Source: Streptomyces erythrochromogenes (GTDB lineage: Bacteria; Actinomycetota; Actinomycetes; Streptomycetales; Streptomycetaceae). Taken from it: a DNA stretch of 64,000 bases. The stretch lies in contig NZ_CP108036.1 of the NCBI RefSeq assembly GCF_036170895.1, positions 248,001 to 312,000 of the forward strand. The letters are read 5' to 3'. Positions 25,396-36,344 of this stretch are shown here, piece by piece; the stretch's first letter is position 1; the number at the start of each line of letters is the position of its first letter. The translations under genes were made by a program, and so were the position numbers. Under the pieces are notes generated by a model. That model was not told the origin of the DNA. It saw nothing but the letters and a program-made list of their open reading frames with translations, and did no database searches.

Positions 25396-26733
25396 TCAGC
25401 CGCCGGTCTTCACGGTCAGCTCGCGGGAGAACGCGCCCCACGTGCCGTCGCCGAGCCGCGCCCGGATCTTCACGGTGTACGTCGTGCCGGGGTGGGAGCC
25501 GACGAGCACCTCGCGCGAACCCTTCGTCGTCGGGACCGGCAGCACCGGGTCGCCGGTGCCCCACATGAAGGTCTGTGCGGGCTTGCCGTTCAGGTAGACC
25601 TGGTAGGCGGTGATCTGGCCGACGCCCTGTGGGACGGACCAGGTGAGGTTCAGGTAGTGCTGGGTGACACCGCCGTCCTGCTTCGTGGCGGTGGTGGCGG
25701 CGAAGTCGCCGGGGGTGGCTTTGCCTCCGTTGCCGTCGGGGGCCGCGGTGGTCGTCACCTGTGCTTCGCGGGTCGGGTCGGACTCCTTGCCGGAGGCGTC
25801 GACAGCGGTGACCTTGAAGCGGTGGGCGGTGCTCGCGGTCAGGCCGGAGACGGTGGCCGAGGTGGCCTTGGCGTCCGCCTCCTGGACCTTCGCGCCGTTG
25901 CGGTAGATGCGGTAGCCGGTGACGGCGACGTCGTCGGTCGCCGCGCGCCAGCGCAGGGAGGCCTGGTACGGCCCGGAGGCCGCCGCCTCCAGGTCCGCGG
26001 GGATGACCGGTTTCGCCTTGTCCTGGCCGGGCGCGGCGAGGGTGGTGAGCACGATGTCCTTGCTGAAGCCGGTGGTGCGGCCGTCGGCCCGGACGGCGCG
26101 GACCTTGAACGCGTAGCGGGTGGCGGGGGCCAGCCGCTCGATGTCCGTCATCGTGTCCTCGACGGTCTTGACCTGCTTGCCGTCCTGGAAGACCTCGTAG
26201 CGCACGACCTCGGCGCCGCCGGTGGGCGGCTTCCACATCAGGTGGACGGCCGTGTCGTCCTTGACGAAGGAGCCGCTGTCGGCGGGGACGGCCGTGTTCG
26301 TGCCGGTGTCGCCTCCATTGCCCGCCGGGCCGTTCACGCGGCATCCGCTGATCTTGGGTATGCCCTTGCCGGCGGGGTTGATCCCGACCTTGACGGCCCG
26401 GTTGCCCTGGGCGGCCACGTCGGCGCGGTCGGCGATCGGCTTGATGGTGACGCGCTTGCCGGTCTGGCGGAGTTCGTACGCCCAGGGGTTGTCGAGGGTG
26501 ACTTGCCCCTGCGACACGTCGAACTCGGCGGTCCAGTCCCGTACGGGCCGGTCCCCCTTGTTGGCCAGGACGACCTCGCCGGACGCCCACCACACGGTGG
26601 CCTGGTCCGCGACGCGGCAGGCGGCGGTGAAGCCGCTCTTTTCCTCTCCGGCATTGGCGGCCACGGGGATGACGACGGAGCCGACCCCGACGACAACGGC
26701 CGCGCAGGCCAGGGCAATTCGCTTTCGGGACAT
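25396..26733 (-). CDS. Secreted CBM2 plus three fibronectin type III domains
   Basis: This encodes 445 aa. The ATG at 26733 has AGAGG seven bases upstream; longer frames are not signal-like. Residues 1-28 are a signal peptide (ANA). Residues 32-140 are a family 2 carbohydrate-binding module with paired Cys (TAACRVA and ISGCRV) and aromatic binding residues (WWASGEVVL; NPWAYEL). Residues 155-445 are three Fn3 domains, each with the xPxxLxW-type start and a YxxxV-type strand. No catalytic domain is present, so it acts as a polysaccharide-binding accessory, probably partner of the LPMO encoded just downstream. Confidence 0.85.
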   Translation of the reverse strand: MSRKRIALACAAVVVGVGSVVIPVAANAGEEKSGFTAACRVADQATVWWASGEVVLANKGDRPVRDWTAEFDVSQGQVTLDNPWAYELRQTGKRVTIKPIADRADVAAQGNRAVKVGINPAGKGIPKISGCRVNGPAGNGGDTGTNTAVPADSGSFVKDDTAVHLMWKPPTGGAEVVRYEVFQDGKQVKTVEDTMTDIERLAPATRYAFKVRAVRADGRTTGFSKDIVLTTLAAPGQDKAKPVIPADLEAAASGPYQASLRWRAATDDVAVTGYRIYRNGAKVQEADAKATSATVSGLTASTAHRFKVTAVDASGKESDPTREAQVTTTAAPDGNGGKATPGDFAATTATKQDGGVTQHYLNLTWSVPQGVGQITAYQVYLNGKPAQTFMWGTGDPVLPVPTTKGSREVLVGSHPGTTYTVKIRARLGDGTWGAFSRELTVKTGG

Positions 26734-26808
26734 CACAAACCTCTTGCTAAAGCCGATCCGCCGGTGCAGCGGCAGCATCGAAAGTGCCTCGGTCAACACC
26801 CGTGACAC

Positions 26809-27279
26809 TAAGCGCGGTTTGCGGCCCGAACGGGCCTCTGAGGGGCTGCGAGCCCGCTGTTATCCGTCCCTTAAGGTCCGGATAGGGCGCCCTTGATCCC
26901 CTGCCCGCGCCCTTCGACGCTGCGGACACTGAAGATCACGCTCCGTTCCCGCCCCGGGTGCTGCGTGTGTGACGGACGAGCTCGACGGGTGGGCTCCGAG
27001 GCGAGGGGCGAACCACGAACGCGGCCGCGGCAGGCGTTTGACAGCGGCCGAGTTGCACCAGCAATAGCGTCTGGGGGCACACCCGGCCGGGTGTGCCCCC
27101 AGAGCAGAACAGGAACCTGTAAGGCGCCTGGGAACGGGCACCTACCGCCGTGGACGACGTTGACCGCGGCGCCGTGGCGGCTTCGACCCCGCAGGGACCG
27201 ACGCCCATGTCGGGGTGGTCAGTGCACCCCCGGCAAGGTCGCCGTCTGTTGCCACCGATTCTCCGGGTCAGGCCGCCAA
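26809..27279. other. Intergenic region before the IS-like element
   Basis: No gene is seen. It includes the upstream region of the CBM2-Fn3 gene, with no clear promoter hexamers, and the perfect palindrome at 27072-27101. Confidence 0.4.
27072..27101. terminator. Perfect palindrome, possible bidirectional terminator
   Basis: GGGGGCACACCCGG and its exact reverse complement abut at 27086/27087 with a further T-A pair outside, giving a 30-nt palindrome. It would fold as a 13-bp stem with a 4-nt loop. It has no U-tract and no gene ends close by, so it may instead be a protein binding site or a residue of a lost gene. Confidence 0.4.
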
Positions 27280-27292
27280 GGGCTGTCCCGTA
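27280..27292. repeat. Left terminal inverted repeat
   Basis: GGGCTGTCCCGTA; identical over 13 bp to the reverse complement of the right end. Confidence 0.8.
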
Positions 27293-27331
27293 GCTGCGGG
27301 AGCGCAATGACCTGCCCCGGTTTCGCCGGCA

Positions 27332-27721
27332 TCAGAGAAAGAGAAGTTCGACGTCCTTCGCGACGCAGAGCCGGAGAACGACCGTCAGCTGTTGGGCCGC
27401 ATCGATGTGTGTCCGAGGGACGCCGGCCCCATTCCGCCATTGGTCGACGATCGCCTCGAGCCGGGGCAGGAGCGCGGCGCATTCGGCGGGCGAGAGCTCG
27501 CCTCCACCGTCATCGGGGCGATCGAGGAGTGGTTCGAGCGAGGTGGAGACATCGCTCCAGGCTCGCTCCCCGCCGAAGCCCCGCATCGCGTCGAGATCGA
27601 AGCCCTCGGCTCGCGCCAGCTGCCGCCGGAACGCGGCGAAGCCGCTGTAGGACCAGCCGACGTCCGGACTGCGGGTATCTCCGTCTGCCGGGAACAGCGT
27701 CAGCCCCACGTCGTTCTCCAT
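27332..27721 (-). CDS. Hypothetical protein carried between the IS ends
   Basis: This encodes 129 aa, intact. It starts VGLTLFPADGDTRSPDVGWS after MEND, and contains YSGFAAFRRQLARAEGFDLD, GFGGERAW, LLDRPDDGGGELSPAECAAL and a C-terminal helix with DAAQQLTVVLRLCVAKDVEL. Very similar single-domain proteins occur widely in Streptomyces as unnamed genes; no function is known to me. No strong ribosome site precedes the ATG at 27721. It lies antisense to the transposase and wholly inside the inverted repeats. Confidence 0.72.
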   Translation of the reverse strand: MENDVGLTLFPADGDTRSPDVGWSYSGFAAFRRQLARAEGFDLDAMRGFGGERAWSDVSTSLEPLLDRPDDGGGELSPAECAALLPRLEAIVDQWRNGAGVPRTHIDAAQQLTVVLRLCVAKDVELLFL

Positions 27722-27786
27722 CGGATCGTCGAATACGCAAAGGATCAGTCGGAACCAGCAACGTCTGCAACTGAGATGATCCAGCG

Positions 27787-28371
27787 GTGGCTGGTGTGAT
27801 CACGGCATCGGAACCGTCCTGGACAGCCCCGTTCGCCGGGCTGAGCCCGCGCCAGTTTGGCAAGCTGGCGGCCGTTCGGCGGTGTGGGGGTGCGGATGGA
27901 GTCCGCCAGGGCCGGCCGTGGGGCCTTCCGCTGGAGGCCCCGGCACTGCTCGTGGCGGCTTCCTGGCGCGCAAGCGGTTCGCCAAGGACACCGTGCTCAT
28001 GGTGGACGGCACGACTCCCGCGGTTGGGTGGAATCCGGCGCCAAGGCCGCCGTCGGCAAGACGGTCACGATCGCCGACGGCGGATGTCCGGGCACCGGCC
28101 TGGTGATCCCGCACCGCCGCGAGCCCGGCCAGGCCAGGCCAGCCTCCCGGACTGGAAATGAGCACACCAACCGGGCCCGCAAGCAGGTCCGCGCCCACAT
28201 CAAGCACGTTTTCGCCCGCATGAAGACTTGGAAGATCCTCCGCGACTGCCGCCTCAAAGGCGACGGGGCCGCCACGCCATGCCGGGCATCGCACGGATGC
28301 ACAACCTCGCCCTAGGGGCAGAGGCGAGCGGCCCCCGCGCGGCGGCTGACCCTGCCCGAAACGACTCGGAG
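27787..28371 (+). pseudogene. IS5-family transposase, deleted and frameshifted
   Basis: Beginning at a GTG at 27787 the protein reads TGLSPRQFGKLAAV-like sequence (here FAGLSPRQFGKLAAV), then GRPWGLPLEAPALLVAASWR. Other frames supply RKRFAKDTVLMVDGT, KAAVGKTVTIADGG (a DDE-region block), TGLVIPHRREPGQ, HVFARMKTWKILRDCRLKGD and, after another frameshift near 28270, AMPGIARMHNLALG. These blocks follow the order of Streptomyces IS5-type transposases (about 270 aa), but the middle part is missing and at least three frame changes occur. It is inactive. Confidence 0.8.
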
Positions 28372-28377
28372 ATCATT

Positions 28378-28390
28378 TACGGGACAGCCC
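28378..28390. repeat. Right terminal inverted repeat
   Basis: TACGGGACAGCCC; the last base touches the stop codon (28391-28393) of the Eis-like gene. Confidence 0.8.
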
Positions 28391-29620
28391 TCAGTAGGGG
28401 AGGTAGTAGCTCAGTACGTCGGCGGTGAGTGGCGGGAAGAGCGCCTGGAACAGCTCCTCGTCCGCAGCGTAGACGTCGGGGCGGAACCGGGTCAGCCCCT
28501 CCATTCCGTGCGGGCCGAACAGCAGGGCGGCCAGATGGTCGGGCGCCACCCCTGCACCACCGACAGATCCCGGCGACTGGCTGGCGCCGCCGGTGACGAC
28601 CTCGCCGAGCCCATGGGCGAGAACCGGAATCCGGTGGTGGGCGCCGAAGGTCGAGATGACGATGTCTCGGCCGGTGCGGTCGATCCCGGCCCCGGTGAGG
28701 CGCTGCCAGAACAGCGGACGCAGCCTGTCGAGCAGCGCTGCGACATCCGGGATGCGGATGTAGTACTGCTCCGCACTCCGGCGCGGCTCGTGGTCGATGA
28801 GATCCTGCCACGCGTTGCCTGTCACGGTGCCGACCCGATGGACGACCTGTATCCGGTCCCCGGGTGCCAGGGCGGCCACGCCCCTCAGGAGGTCCCGTGC
28901 CGCCGCCTCGTCGCGTGCCGCCGCCTCGGCCAGGAGTACCTCCTCGCCGGGAGGGGTGGTACGCGCGGTGGCGATGACCGTGCCGGCCTGCTCGAGAACC
29001 AGGAGGTTGCTCGACTCGTGCTCCAGGAGCCATCGCCAGCACGCCGCCGAGTGCGGCATGGTCACGTCGAACCCGGTCTGGGCCGAGTCTTGCAGGGCCG
29101 CCATGGAGGGGATGTCTGAGGGCCGGGCGGCACGGAGCGTGGCCGTTCCCTCACCAAGCGGCAAGGAGTTCACGTTCAGCGCCTGCGGGATGTCGATGGC
29201 GTACTCGTAGCCGAACAGCCGGTAGAAGTAGGGGATTCCGATCATCGCCTGGACGAGGTGGCCGCGGGCGGCGGAACGCTCGTGAGCCCAGTGCATGAGC
29301 GCCCTCACGAGCCCGCGCCCCTCGTATTCGCTGTCGGTGGCGACCAGTTCCACCTGGCCGGCGGGCAGGCGTACTCCTCCGATGCACACCTCCTCGTCCA
29401 GGAGCGTCGCGGTGGACACGACCCGGTCGCCGTCGACAACCACGGCACAGGCGGACAAGCCGGCGTCGGGGTCGGTGACAACCAGCCGGTGGTCGATGGC
29501 GTCGTCCGACTCGCCGCGTTCGGACAGGAGCGCGCCGATCTGGTCAAGGTCTGCGGGCCCCGCCTGTCGCAGGGCGAGGCCGTCGGCCAACGGAACAGCG
29601 GCGGAATAGGTTTTGATCAT
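28391..29620 (-). CDS. Eis-like GNAT N-acetyltransferase
   Basis: This encodes 409 aa from the ATG at 29620; the start is uncertain because no strong ribosome site is seen. It follows the layout of Eis/enhanced-intracellular-survival proteins. The N-terminal GNAT domain has VELVATDSEYEGRGLVRALM (acetyl-CoA motif with GRG) and IGIPYFYRLFGYEYAIDIPQ. The middle GNAT-like domain and the C-terminal SCP2-like part end with LFPPLTADVLSYYLPY. Eis enzymes acetylate aminoglycosides and peptides; the natural substrate in Streptomyces is mostly unknown. The stop codon directly abuts the IS right end, so its terminator may have been displaced. Confidence 0.84.
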   Translation of the reverse strand: MIKTYSAAVPLADGLALRQAGPADLDQIGALLSERGESDDAIDHRLVVTDPDAGLSACAVVVDGDRVVSTATLLDEEVCIGGVRLPAGQVELVATDSEYEGRGLVRALMHWAHERSAARGHLVQAMIGIPYFYRLFGYEYAIDIPQALNVNSLPLGEGTATLRAARPSDIPSMAALQDSAQTGFDVTMPHSAACWRWLLEHESSNLLVLEQAGTVIATARTTPPGEEVLLAEAAARDEAAARDLLRGVAALAPGDRIQVVHRVGTVTGNAWQDLIDHEPRRSAEQYYIRIPDVAALLDRLRPLFWQRLTGAGIDRTGRDIVISTFGAHHRIPVLAHGLGEVVTGGASQSPGSVGGAGVAPDHLAALLFGPHGMEGLTRFRPDVYAADEELFQALFPPLTADVLSYYLPY

Positions 29621-29840
29621 GGTCACAGCCAGACAGTGGCACCGCCCCTCCAGCCCGTCCAACAGGTTTTTCGCGGCTCGTCGCCAGCGCCGATGGGCAA
29701 GGAGCCGATCGGCTCCCACCAGACCGTTCACATCACCGACACCGGACCCGTGGTCCACTGACCCGACCCGGCCGGATCCGCCGGGTTCAGGGGACGAGGC
29801 CGTGCTCCCCGCCCCAAGCCGCGATCTCTCCGGGGAGACC

Positions 29841-30041
29841 GACCAGACGAAGACCACGAGCGAGTCGTGGCCGTGGACGGTCACCCAGAACGTCGGCTTC
29901 GGCTTCAACGGCGTGTCGCCGTCCCCCACGCGCCGCCCGGCACCGCCTGCCGCGTCTACGTCGACGGCAAGCTCCGGGAGAGTCAGGACAAGCCTGACTC
30001 CCAGGGCACCATTTCCTGCTCCGTCAACCTGCAGGATGAGT
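29841..30041 (+). pseudogene. C-terminal fragment of an MmpS-like/secreted beta-sandwich protein
   Basis: The plus strand reads SESWPWTVTQNVGFGFNGVS and then, after a one-base shift near 29935, GTACRVYVDGKLRESQDKPD and a stop at 30041. Streptomyces MmpS-type accessory proteins end in this way (LPWxxxV, then CxIxVDGK). The membrane span and the N-terminal strands are not visible upstream. The remainder of 29621-30065 holds no other gene. Confidence 0.42.
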
Positions 30042-30065
30042 GACCCGTAGCGGCGACGCCGGTGG

Positions 30066-32629
<2,564 letters not shown>

Positions 32630-33381
32630 CCCGGACCGTGCCCGGTCACGACGACGAGTGGGTCCGGCCGGCCGGTGCGTTCTCCGCGCCGCGCGGCGTT
32701 CCGACGGTCGCGTGAACCACGGCACAAACGGCGCAGCGGTGAGACAAACGGTCGTCAACACGGTCGCGCCGCCCCAAAATCCCCTCATGGCGGGGCGGCG
32801 CGGCTCTGTAATGTGATCACACCTTCGAGATCAACTCGAACGTTCGACCACACCATGCCTGCTGCTCGGTGGACAGGTTCTTGCCGCAAGCGGATCCGGC
32901 GCCCTGCGCTGGTTCTGCACGCCGCCGTCCAGCACGGCGCCGCGCTCCGCGGCGGTCACGCCGGTGGAGGCGAGCAGGCCGGGGCGCCCCGCACCGCCGA
33001 TGAACCGCACATCAGAGCGGGGGTGCCTCACTGCGCGTGAGCGCGCGGCCGAAGCGCCTGTTACAGGACTCCGCCCCCGTTCGGCGCACAGCGCACGACA
33101 TGGCGTGAATGAGCTGCTTATCCGGCCAAAACGCTCTCACTTGGATGTCTTGCAGGCGGCGCCCGCACCCCGGCCCATGGACGTCAACCTGCCTGTGACG
33201 CCTGCCTCTTACAAGCGAGAGTTACGGACATGTCCGCATTGAGAAACACACATCACAAGTTGTGGCGGTTGGCAGCGGTACGGGCCAGAGTGTGGCTCCC
33301 CGGCAGGACGCCGGGTACCGCACGGAGCTCGCCCGGCTCGCACAGGACCGGGCCGGGCCGACTGTTGAAGGAGCCATCTGC
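32630..33381. other. Long intergenic region with clustered inverted repeats
   Basis: About 750 bp without a supportable gene. It contains three inverted repeats close together at 32766-32840 (listed separately) and the upstream region of the lamin-tail gene. No promoter hexamers were convincing. Confidence 0.4.
32766..32840. repeat. Cluster of three inverted repeats
   Basis: GCGCCGCCCC (32766-32775) pairs with GGGGCGGCGC (32792-32801) over a 16-nt loop. TGTGATCACA (32812-32821) is a perfect palindrome that resembles the core of CRP-family sites. TTCGAG (32824-32829) and CTCGAA (32835-32840) flank a 5-nt spacer. The first may be a terminator for the HopJ gene; the others may bind regulators. 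No function shown. Confidence 0.45.
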
Positions 33382-33876
33382 ATGTCTGCTTCTCCCTCCA
33401 CCCGCCGTGTTCTCGCCGCGGTCCTCGCGGCCGGCGCCCTGGTCGGCGCCGCCGCCGTGCCGGCCGCCGCCCACGACGACGACCGGCACGGCCACCGCGG
33501 CCGGCACTCCTCGATCGTCATCGGCGACGTCCAGCACGACGGGCACGGGCACGGCCACGGCCGCGACAGCCGCGCCCTGAACCGCGAATGGGTCGAGGTG
33601 AAGAACACCGGCCGCCACGCGGTGAACCTGCACGGCTTCACCCTCACCGACCGGGACGGCAACCGCTACCGCTTCAACCACCTCCGCCTGGACGGCCGTT
33701 CCAGTGTCAGGGTCCACACCGGGAGCGGCCGCGACACCCGCAGCGACGTCTACCAGGACCGCCGCCACCAGGTGTGGGACGAGCGCGACACCGCCACCCT
33801 GCGCGACGACCGGGGCAACGTCGTCGACACCGAGACCTGGGGACGCCGCGGACACCACGACGACCGCCGCCGCTGA
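33382..33876 (+). CDS. Secreted lamin-tail-domain protein
   Basis: This encodes 164 aa. AAGGAG lies eight bases before the ATG at 33382. Residues 1-30 are a signal peptide (AAA). A His/Asp/Gly-rich segment (HGHGHGRDSR) may bind metal. Residues 58-150 are a lamin-tail domain: NREWVEVKNTGRHAVNLHGF, TLTDRDGNRYRFN, SVRVHTGSGRDT and VWDERDTATLRDDRGNVVDT. Such LTD proteins in Streptomyces are secreted or surface proteins of unknown partner. It is followed by a 13-bp hairpin terminator. Confidence 0.83.
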   Translation: MSASPSTRRVLAAVLAAGALVGAAAVPAAAHDDDRHGHRGRHSSIVIGDVQHDGHGHGHGRDSRALNREWVEVKNTGRHAVNLHGFTLTDRDGNRYRFNHLRLDGRSSVRVHTGSGRDTRSDVYQDRRHQVWDERDTATLRDDRGNVVDTETWGRRGHHDDRRR

Positions 33877-33928
33877 CCCGGGCCGGCAGCCACTCCGTCG
33901 GGGACCGTGAGCTGCCGGCCGCCGGAAA

Positions 33929-33961
33929 CCGCGTGCCTCGGCAGCCGGCCGAGGCACGCGG
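33929..33961 (+). terminator. Hairpin terminator of the lamin-tail gene
   Basis: CCGCGTGCCTCGG (33929-33941) pairs perfectly over 13 bp with CCGAGGCACGCGG (33949-33961), with a 7-nt loop. No U-tract. Confidence 0.72.
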
Positions 33962-34052
33962 CCCCCGACGCCGTAGGGCCCGCTTCCCCCTCAGGAGGCG
34001 GCCGTCCTCGAACTCTTCGCAGACAGCAGCTCATCCGACCCGGGAGGTTCGT

Positions 34053-34418
34053 GTGGAGTCCTGGCAGTGTTCCCCGTCAGCCGTTACGGTCCCTCAGCTG
34101 GCCCTCGACCCCTACCGCTTCCCGGGCGCCGATCGTGCGGAGTCCATGTCCTACGATGCCGCGCCGCAGGAGCAGTTCGACAGGGACGGCCTGTCTCCCC
34201 TCGGCACGGCAGATCCTCAGGCGGAGCGGCAGCCGTCAGGCCCGCGCCCCGCCTCGTCCCTGAAGCCCTGGGACCGGCGGCGCCTGGACCTGCATGCGGC
34301 GCTGACCGCCGTCGGCGTCCCACCGCTTCCCGGTGACATGGCGGCCATCCGCACCCTGTCCGCCCTCGACGACACGGTCAACGCGGCCCTCGTGCGATGG
34401 ATCACCGCCGGCCACTGA
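34053..34418 (+). CDS. Small hypothetical protein
   Basis: This encodes 121 aa from a GTG at 34053 with GGGAGG five bases upstream; an alternative ATG at 34146 would give 90 aa. No signal peptide or membrane span. The C-terminal 55 residues are a conserved-looking helical unit (LDLHAALTAVGVPPLPGDMA, then AIRTLSALDDTVNAALVRWI) seen in small Streptomyces proteins of unknown role. It is convergent with the DoxX gene. Confidence 0.62.
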   Translation: MESWQCSPSAVTVPQLALDPYRFPGADRAESMSYDAAPQEQFDRDGLSPLGTADPQAERQPSGPRPASSLKPWDRRRLDLHAALTAVGVPPLPGDMAAIRTLSALDDTVNAALVRWITAGH

Positions 34419-34436
34419 TCGGCCGTCGCCCGCCCG

Positions 34437-34961
34437 TCACTCCTCCTCGCCGCCCTCCGACTGGGCCCGCGCGCGCTTGGTGACCACGGCCGCCGCCGCG
34501 AGGGCACTCGCGGCGAAGGCCAGGCCGAGCATCCACCGCTGGTCGAAGGTGTGGCCGGTGGCGTGGTCGAGGGAGTAGCGGCCCGCCCCGGCGAGGCCGA
34601 TGGCGGCGGCGGTGAACCCGAGGAAGGCCGGGTACTCGAACCCGCCGCCCTGGGCGAAGAAGCCCGCGGGAGCGTGGACGGAGACGGCGCCCGCCATGGC
34701 ACCTGCGGCCGCGGCGCCGGCCGCCGGCGTCGCCAGGCCCAGTACGAGCAGCGCCCCTCCCCCGGTCTCCCCGAGCCCCGCGGCCAGGGCGCTCTGCCGG
34801 CCGGGGGTGAAGCCCATGTGCTCCATCGCGGCCGCCGTTTCGTCGAGGCCGGCACCGCCGAACCACCCGAACAGCTTCTGCGTGCCGTGCGCCATGAGCA
34901 CCGCTCCGGTTCCGGCCCGAAGGGCCAGCAGAGCGAGGTCGCGTCGGTTGATGTAGCTCAT
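34437..34961 (-). CDS. DoxX-family membrane protein
   Basis: This encodes 174 aa from the ATG at 34961 with GGGAG eight bases upstream. It has four membrane spans and the DoxX start LALLALRAGTGAVLMAHGTQ, KLFGWFGGAG, then EETGGGALLVLG-like sequence. DoxX proteins occur in membrane oxidoreductase complexes linked to thiol or oxidative stress, and in many actinobacteria near ECF41 sigma genes. Here it lies about 140 bp downstream of the amidohydrolase gene on the same strand, which itself diverges from the ECF41 gene. Confidence 0.86.
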   Translation of the reverse strand: MSYINRRDLALLALRAGTGAVLMAHGTQKLFGWFGGAGLDETAAAMEHMGFTPGRQSALAAGLGETGGGALLVLGLATPAAGAAAAGAMAGAVSVHAPAGFFAQGGGFEYPAFLGFTAAAIGLAGAGRYSLDHATGHTFDQRWMLGLAFAASALAAAAVVTKRARAQSEGGEEE

Positions 34962-35104
34962 CGAAGTCTCCCTGGAAGCGGCGGCCGGGTCGTGGTACGG
35001 CGACGACATCCGTATCCCGTCGGAGCGGCCGCGTCCCCGTGCCGGCCCGCAAGTCCGCCGAACGGACGGCCGCCCGGCGGAGCGGGAACCGCCGGGTGGG
35101 TCAG

Positions 35105-36265
35105 TCAGGGGGTGGTACGGACGCCGCCCCGCCAGACGGCGGTGAGCGAGGCGAGCGCGTGGACGTCGCGCGTGGGATCGCCCTCGGTCAGCACGAGGTC
35201 CGCGCGCAGACCGGGGGCGATACGGCCGCGGTCGCTCAGGCCGAAGTGGCGGGCGGGGACGGCGGTGGCCGCGGCGAGGGCCTCCTCTGCGCGGAGACCG
35301 GCCCCGGTGAGCAGCTGGAGTTCCCTGTGCAGGGCGGCGCCGTGGGCTGGGGCGAACGGGTTGGCGTCCGTTCCGGCGAGGATGGCGGCGCCCGCCGCGT
35401 GCAGGGCGCGCAGCGCGCCGACGGCGTTGGCGAGGTCGCCGGGATGCGCACAGCCTCCGGGCCGGGGCGGGCGCTGGGCGGTGAGCGTCTCGAACCATAC
35501 GAGGGTGGAGACGACGAAGGCCCCCTGTGCGCGGATGCGTTCGGCCAGCCGCCGCGATTGCGGGTCCTCGGGCGCGAGGTCGGCCCAGACGTGGGCGAGG
35601 CCGTCCACGCCGGCGTCGAGCGCCCGGTGGGCCTCGGCGGCGGTGATCGCGTGGGCGACCACCCGCAGGCCGGCCGCGTGCGCCGCCGCGGTGAGGGCCC
35701 GGGCGACCGGCCGGGTCATGGCAGGCAGGTCGGTGTCGTGCGTGGCGCCGTCGTCGATGACGAGCTTGAGGTAGTCGGAGCCCTCGGCGCGTCGCGCCTC
35801 GACGAAGGCCGTGGCCTGTGCGGGTTCGGTGACGGAGTCGAACTCCGGTACGTCGGCCGGGTCGAGGAGGGTTCCCGTCAGGTCCTTCAGGAGCTGGAGC
35901 GGGTGTCCGCCGGGTGCGGTCGCCAGGACGCCGGCGCTGCGCAGGTCGGCCACGTCGTCGTGGGCGGCGGCGAGCTGCCGGTGGCGGGCCAGCGGGCGGG
36001 GCAGGCAGAACATGTCGAGTTCGGTGGTGACGCCGTGGCGCAGTGCCTCGGCGAGGCTGCCGTCGAACACGTGGGTGTGGGCGTCGACGAGTCCCGGCAG
36101 CAGGGTTCCGCCGCGCCCGTCGAACTCGGCGTCGAACGGGCCGTGGGCGCTGTCGCCGACCTCGGTGACGAGTCCGCCTTCGAGTACCACCTCGGTGGCG
36201 GCCGCGGCGGCGAGGGTGCGTTCGCCGTCGAACACGCGGACGTTGTGGATGCGGGTGCGAGACAT
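35105..36265 (-). CDS. Amidohydrolase (imidazolonepropionase/prolidase-like)
   Basis: This encodes 386 aa from an ATG at 36265 with GAGGAG upstream. It is a TIM-barrel metal hydrolase of the amidohydrolase superfamily: LLPGLVDAHTHVFDG (metal His pair), a carboxylated-Lys candidate in SDYLKLVIDDGATHD, HAITAAEAHRALDAGVDGLA, a His in GLAHVWAD, the catalytic Asp in AAILAGTDANPFAP, and the C-terminal GLRADLVLTEGDP. It would hydrolyse cyclic amides or dipeptides; the substrate is unknown. It is divergent from the ECF41 sigma gene and its upstream region carries a TGTCACA motif, so it is a probable ECF41 target. Confidence 0.86.
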   Translation of the reverse strand: MSRTRIHNVRVFDGERTLAAAAATEVVLEGGLVTEVGDSAHGPFDAEFDGRGGTLLPGLVDAHTHVFDGSLAEALRHGVTTELDMFCLPRPLARHRQLAAAHDDVADLRSAGVLATAPGGHPLQLLKDLTGTLLDPADVPEFDSVTEPAQATAFVEARRAEGSDYLKLVIDDGATHDTDLPAMTRPVARALTAAAHAAGLRVVAHAITAAEAHRALDAGVDGLAHVWADLAPEDPQSRRLAERIRAQGAFVVSTLVWFETLTAQRPPRPGGCAHPGDLANAVGALRALHAAGAAILAGTDANPFAPAHGAALHRELQLLTGAGLRAEEALAAATAVPARHFGLSDRGRIAPGLRADLVLTEGDPTRDVHALASLTAVWRGGVRTTP

Positions 36266-36344
36266 CGGGGTCTTCTCCTCTTCCGTGGGTCCGGAAGGGT
36301 CTTCCCCTCCGGATGCCACCTCTGAGGGGAGGCCGGGCGCCGGG

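Larger units (their letters stand above)
27280..28390 (+). mobile_element. IS5-type insertion element (1111 bp) with perfect ends and a passenger gene
   Basis: The element is bounded by perfect 13-bp inverted repeats, GGGCTGTCCCGTA (27280-27292) and TACGGGACAGCCC (28378-28390). It contains a degenerate IS5-family transposase on the plus strand (27787-28371) and an intact minus-strand gene (27332-27721). Flanking bases (AA left, TC right) show no target duplication. IS5-type elements are usually 0.8-1.3 kb with one transposase gene, so the second gene is unusual. The transposase is broken, so the element is now immobile unless helped in trans. Confidence 0.75.

Noticed and set aside
27072..27101. 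tRNA-like or riboswitch structure
   Set aside because: The perfect palindrome has no tRNA arms or known aptamer features.
32675..33040. Short frames in the gap between HopJ and lamin-tail genes
   Set aside because: No ribosome sites, no motifs and biased composition in all frames.
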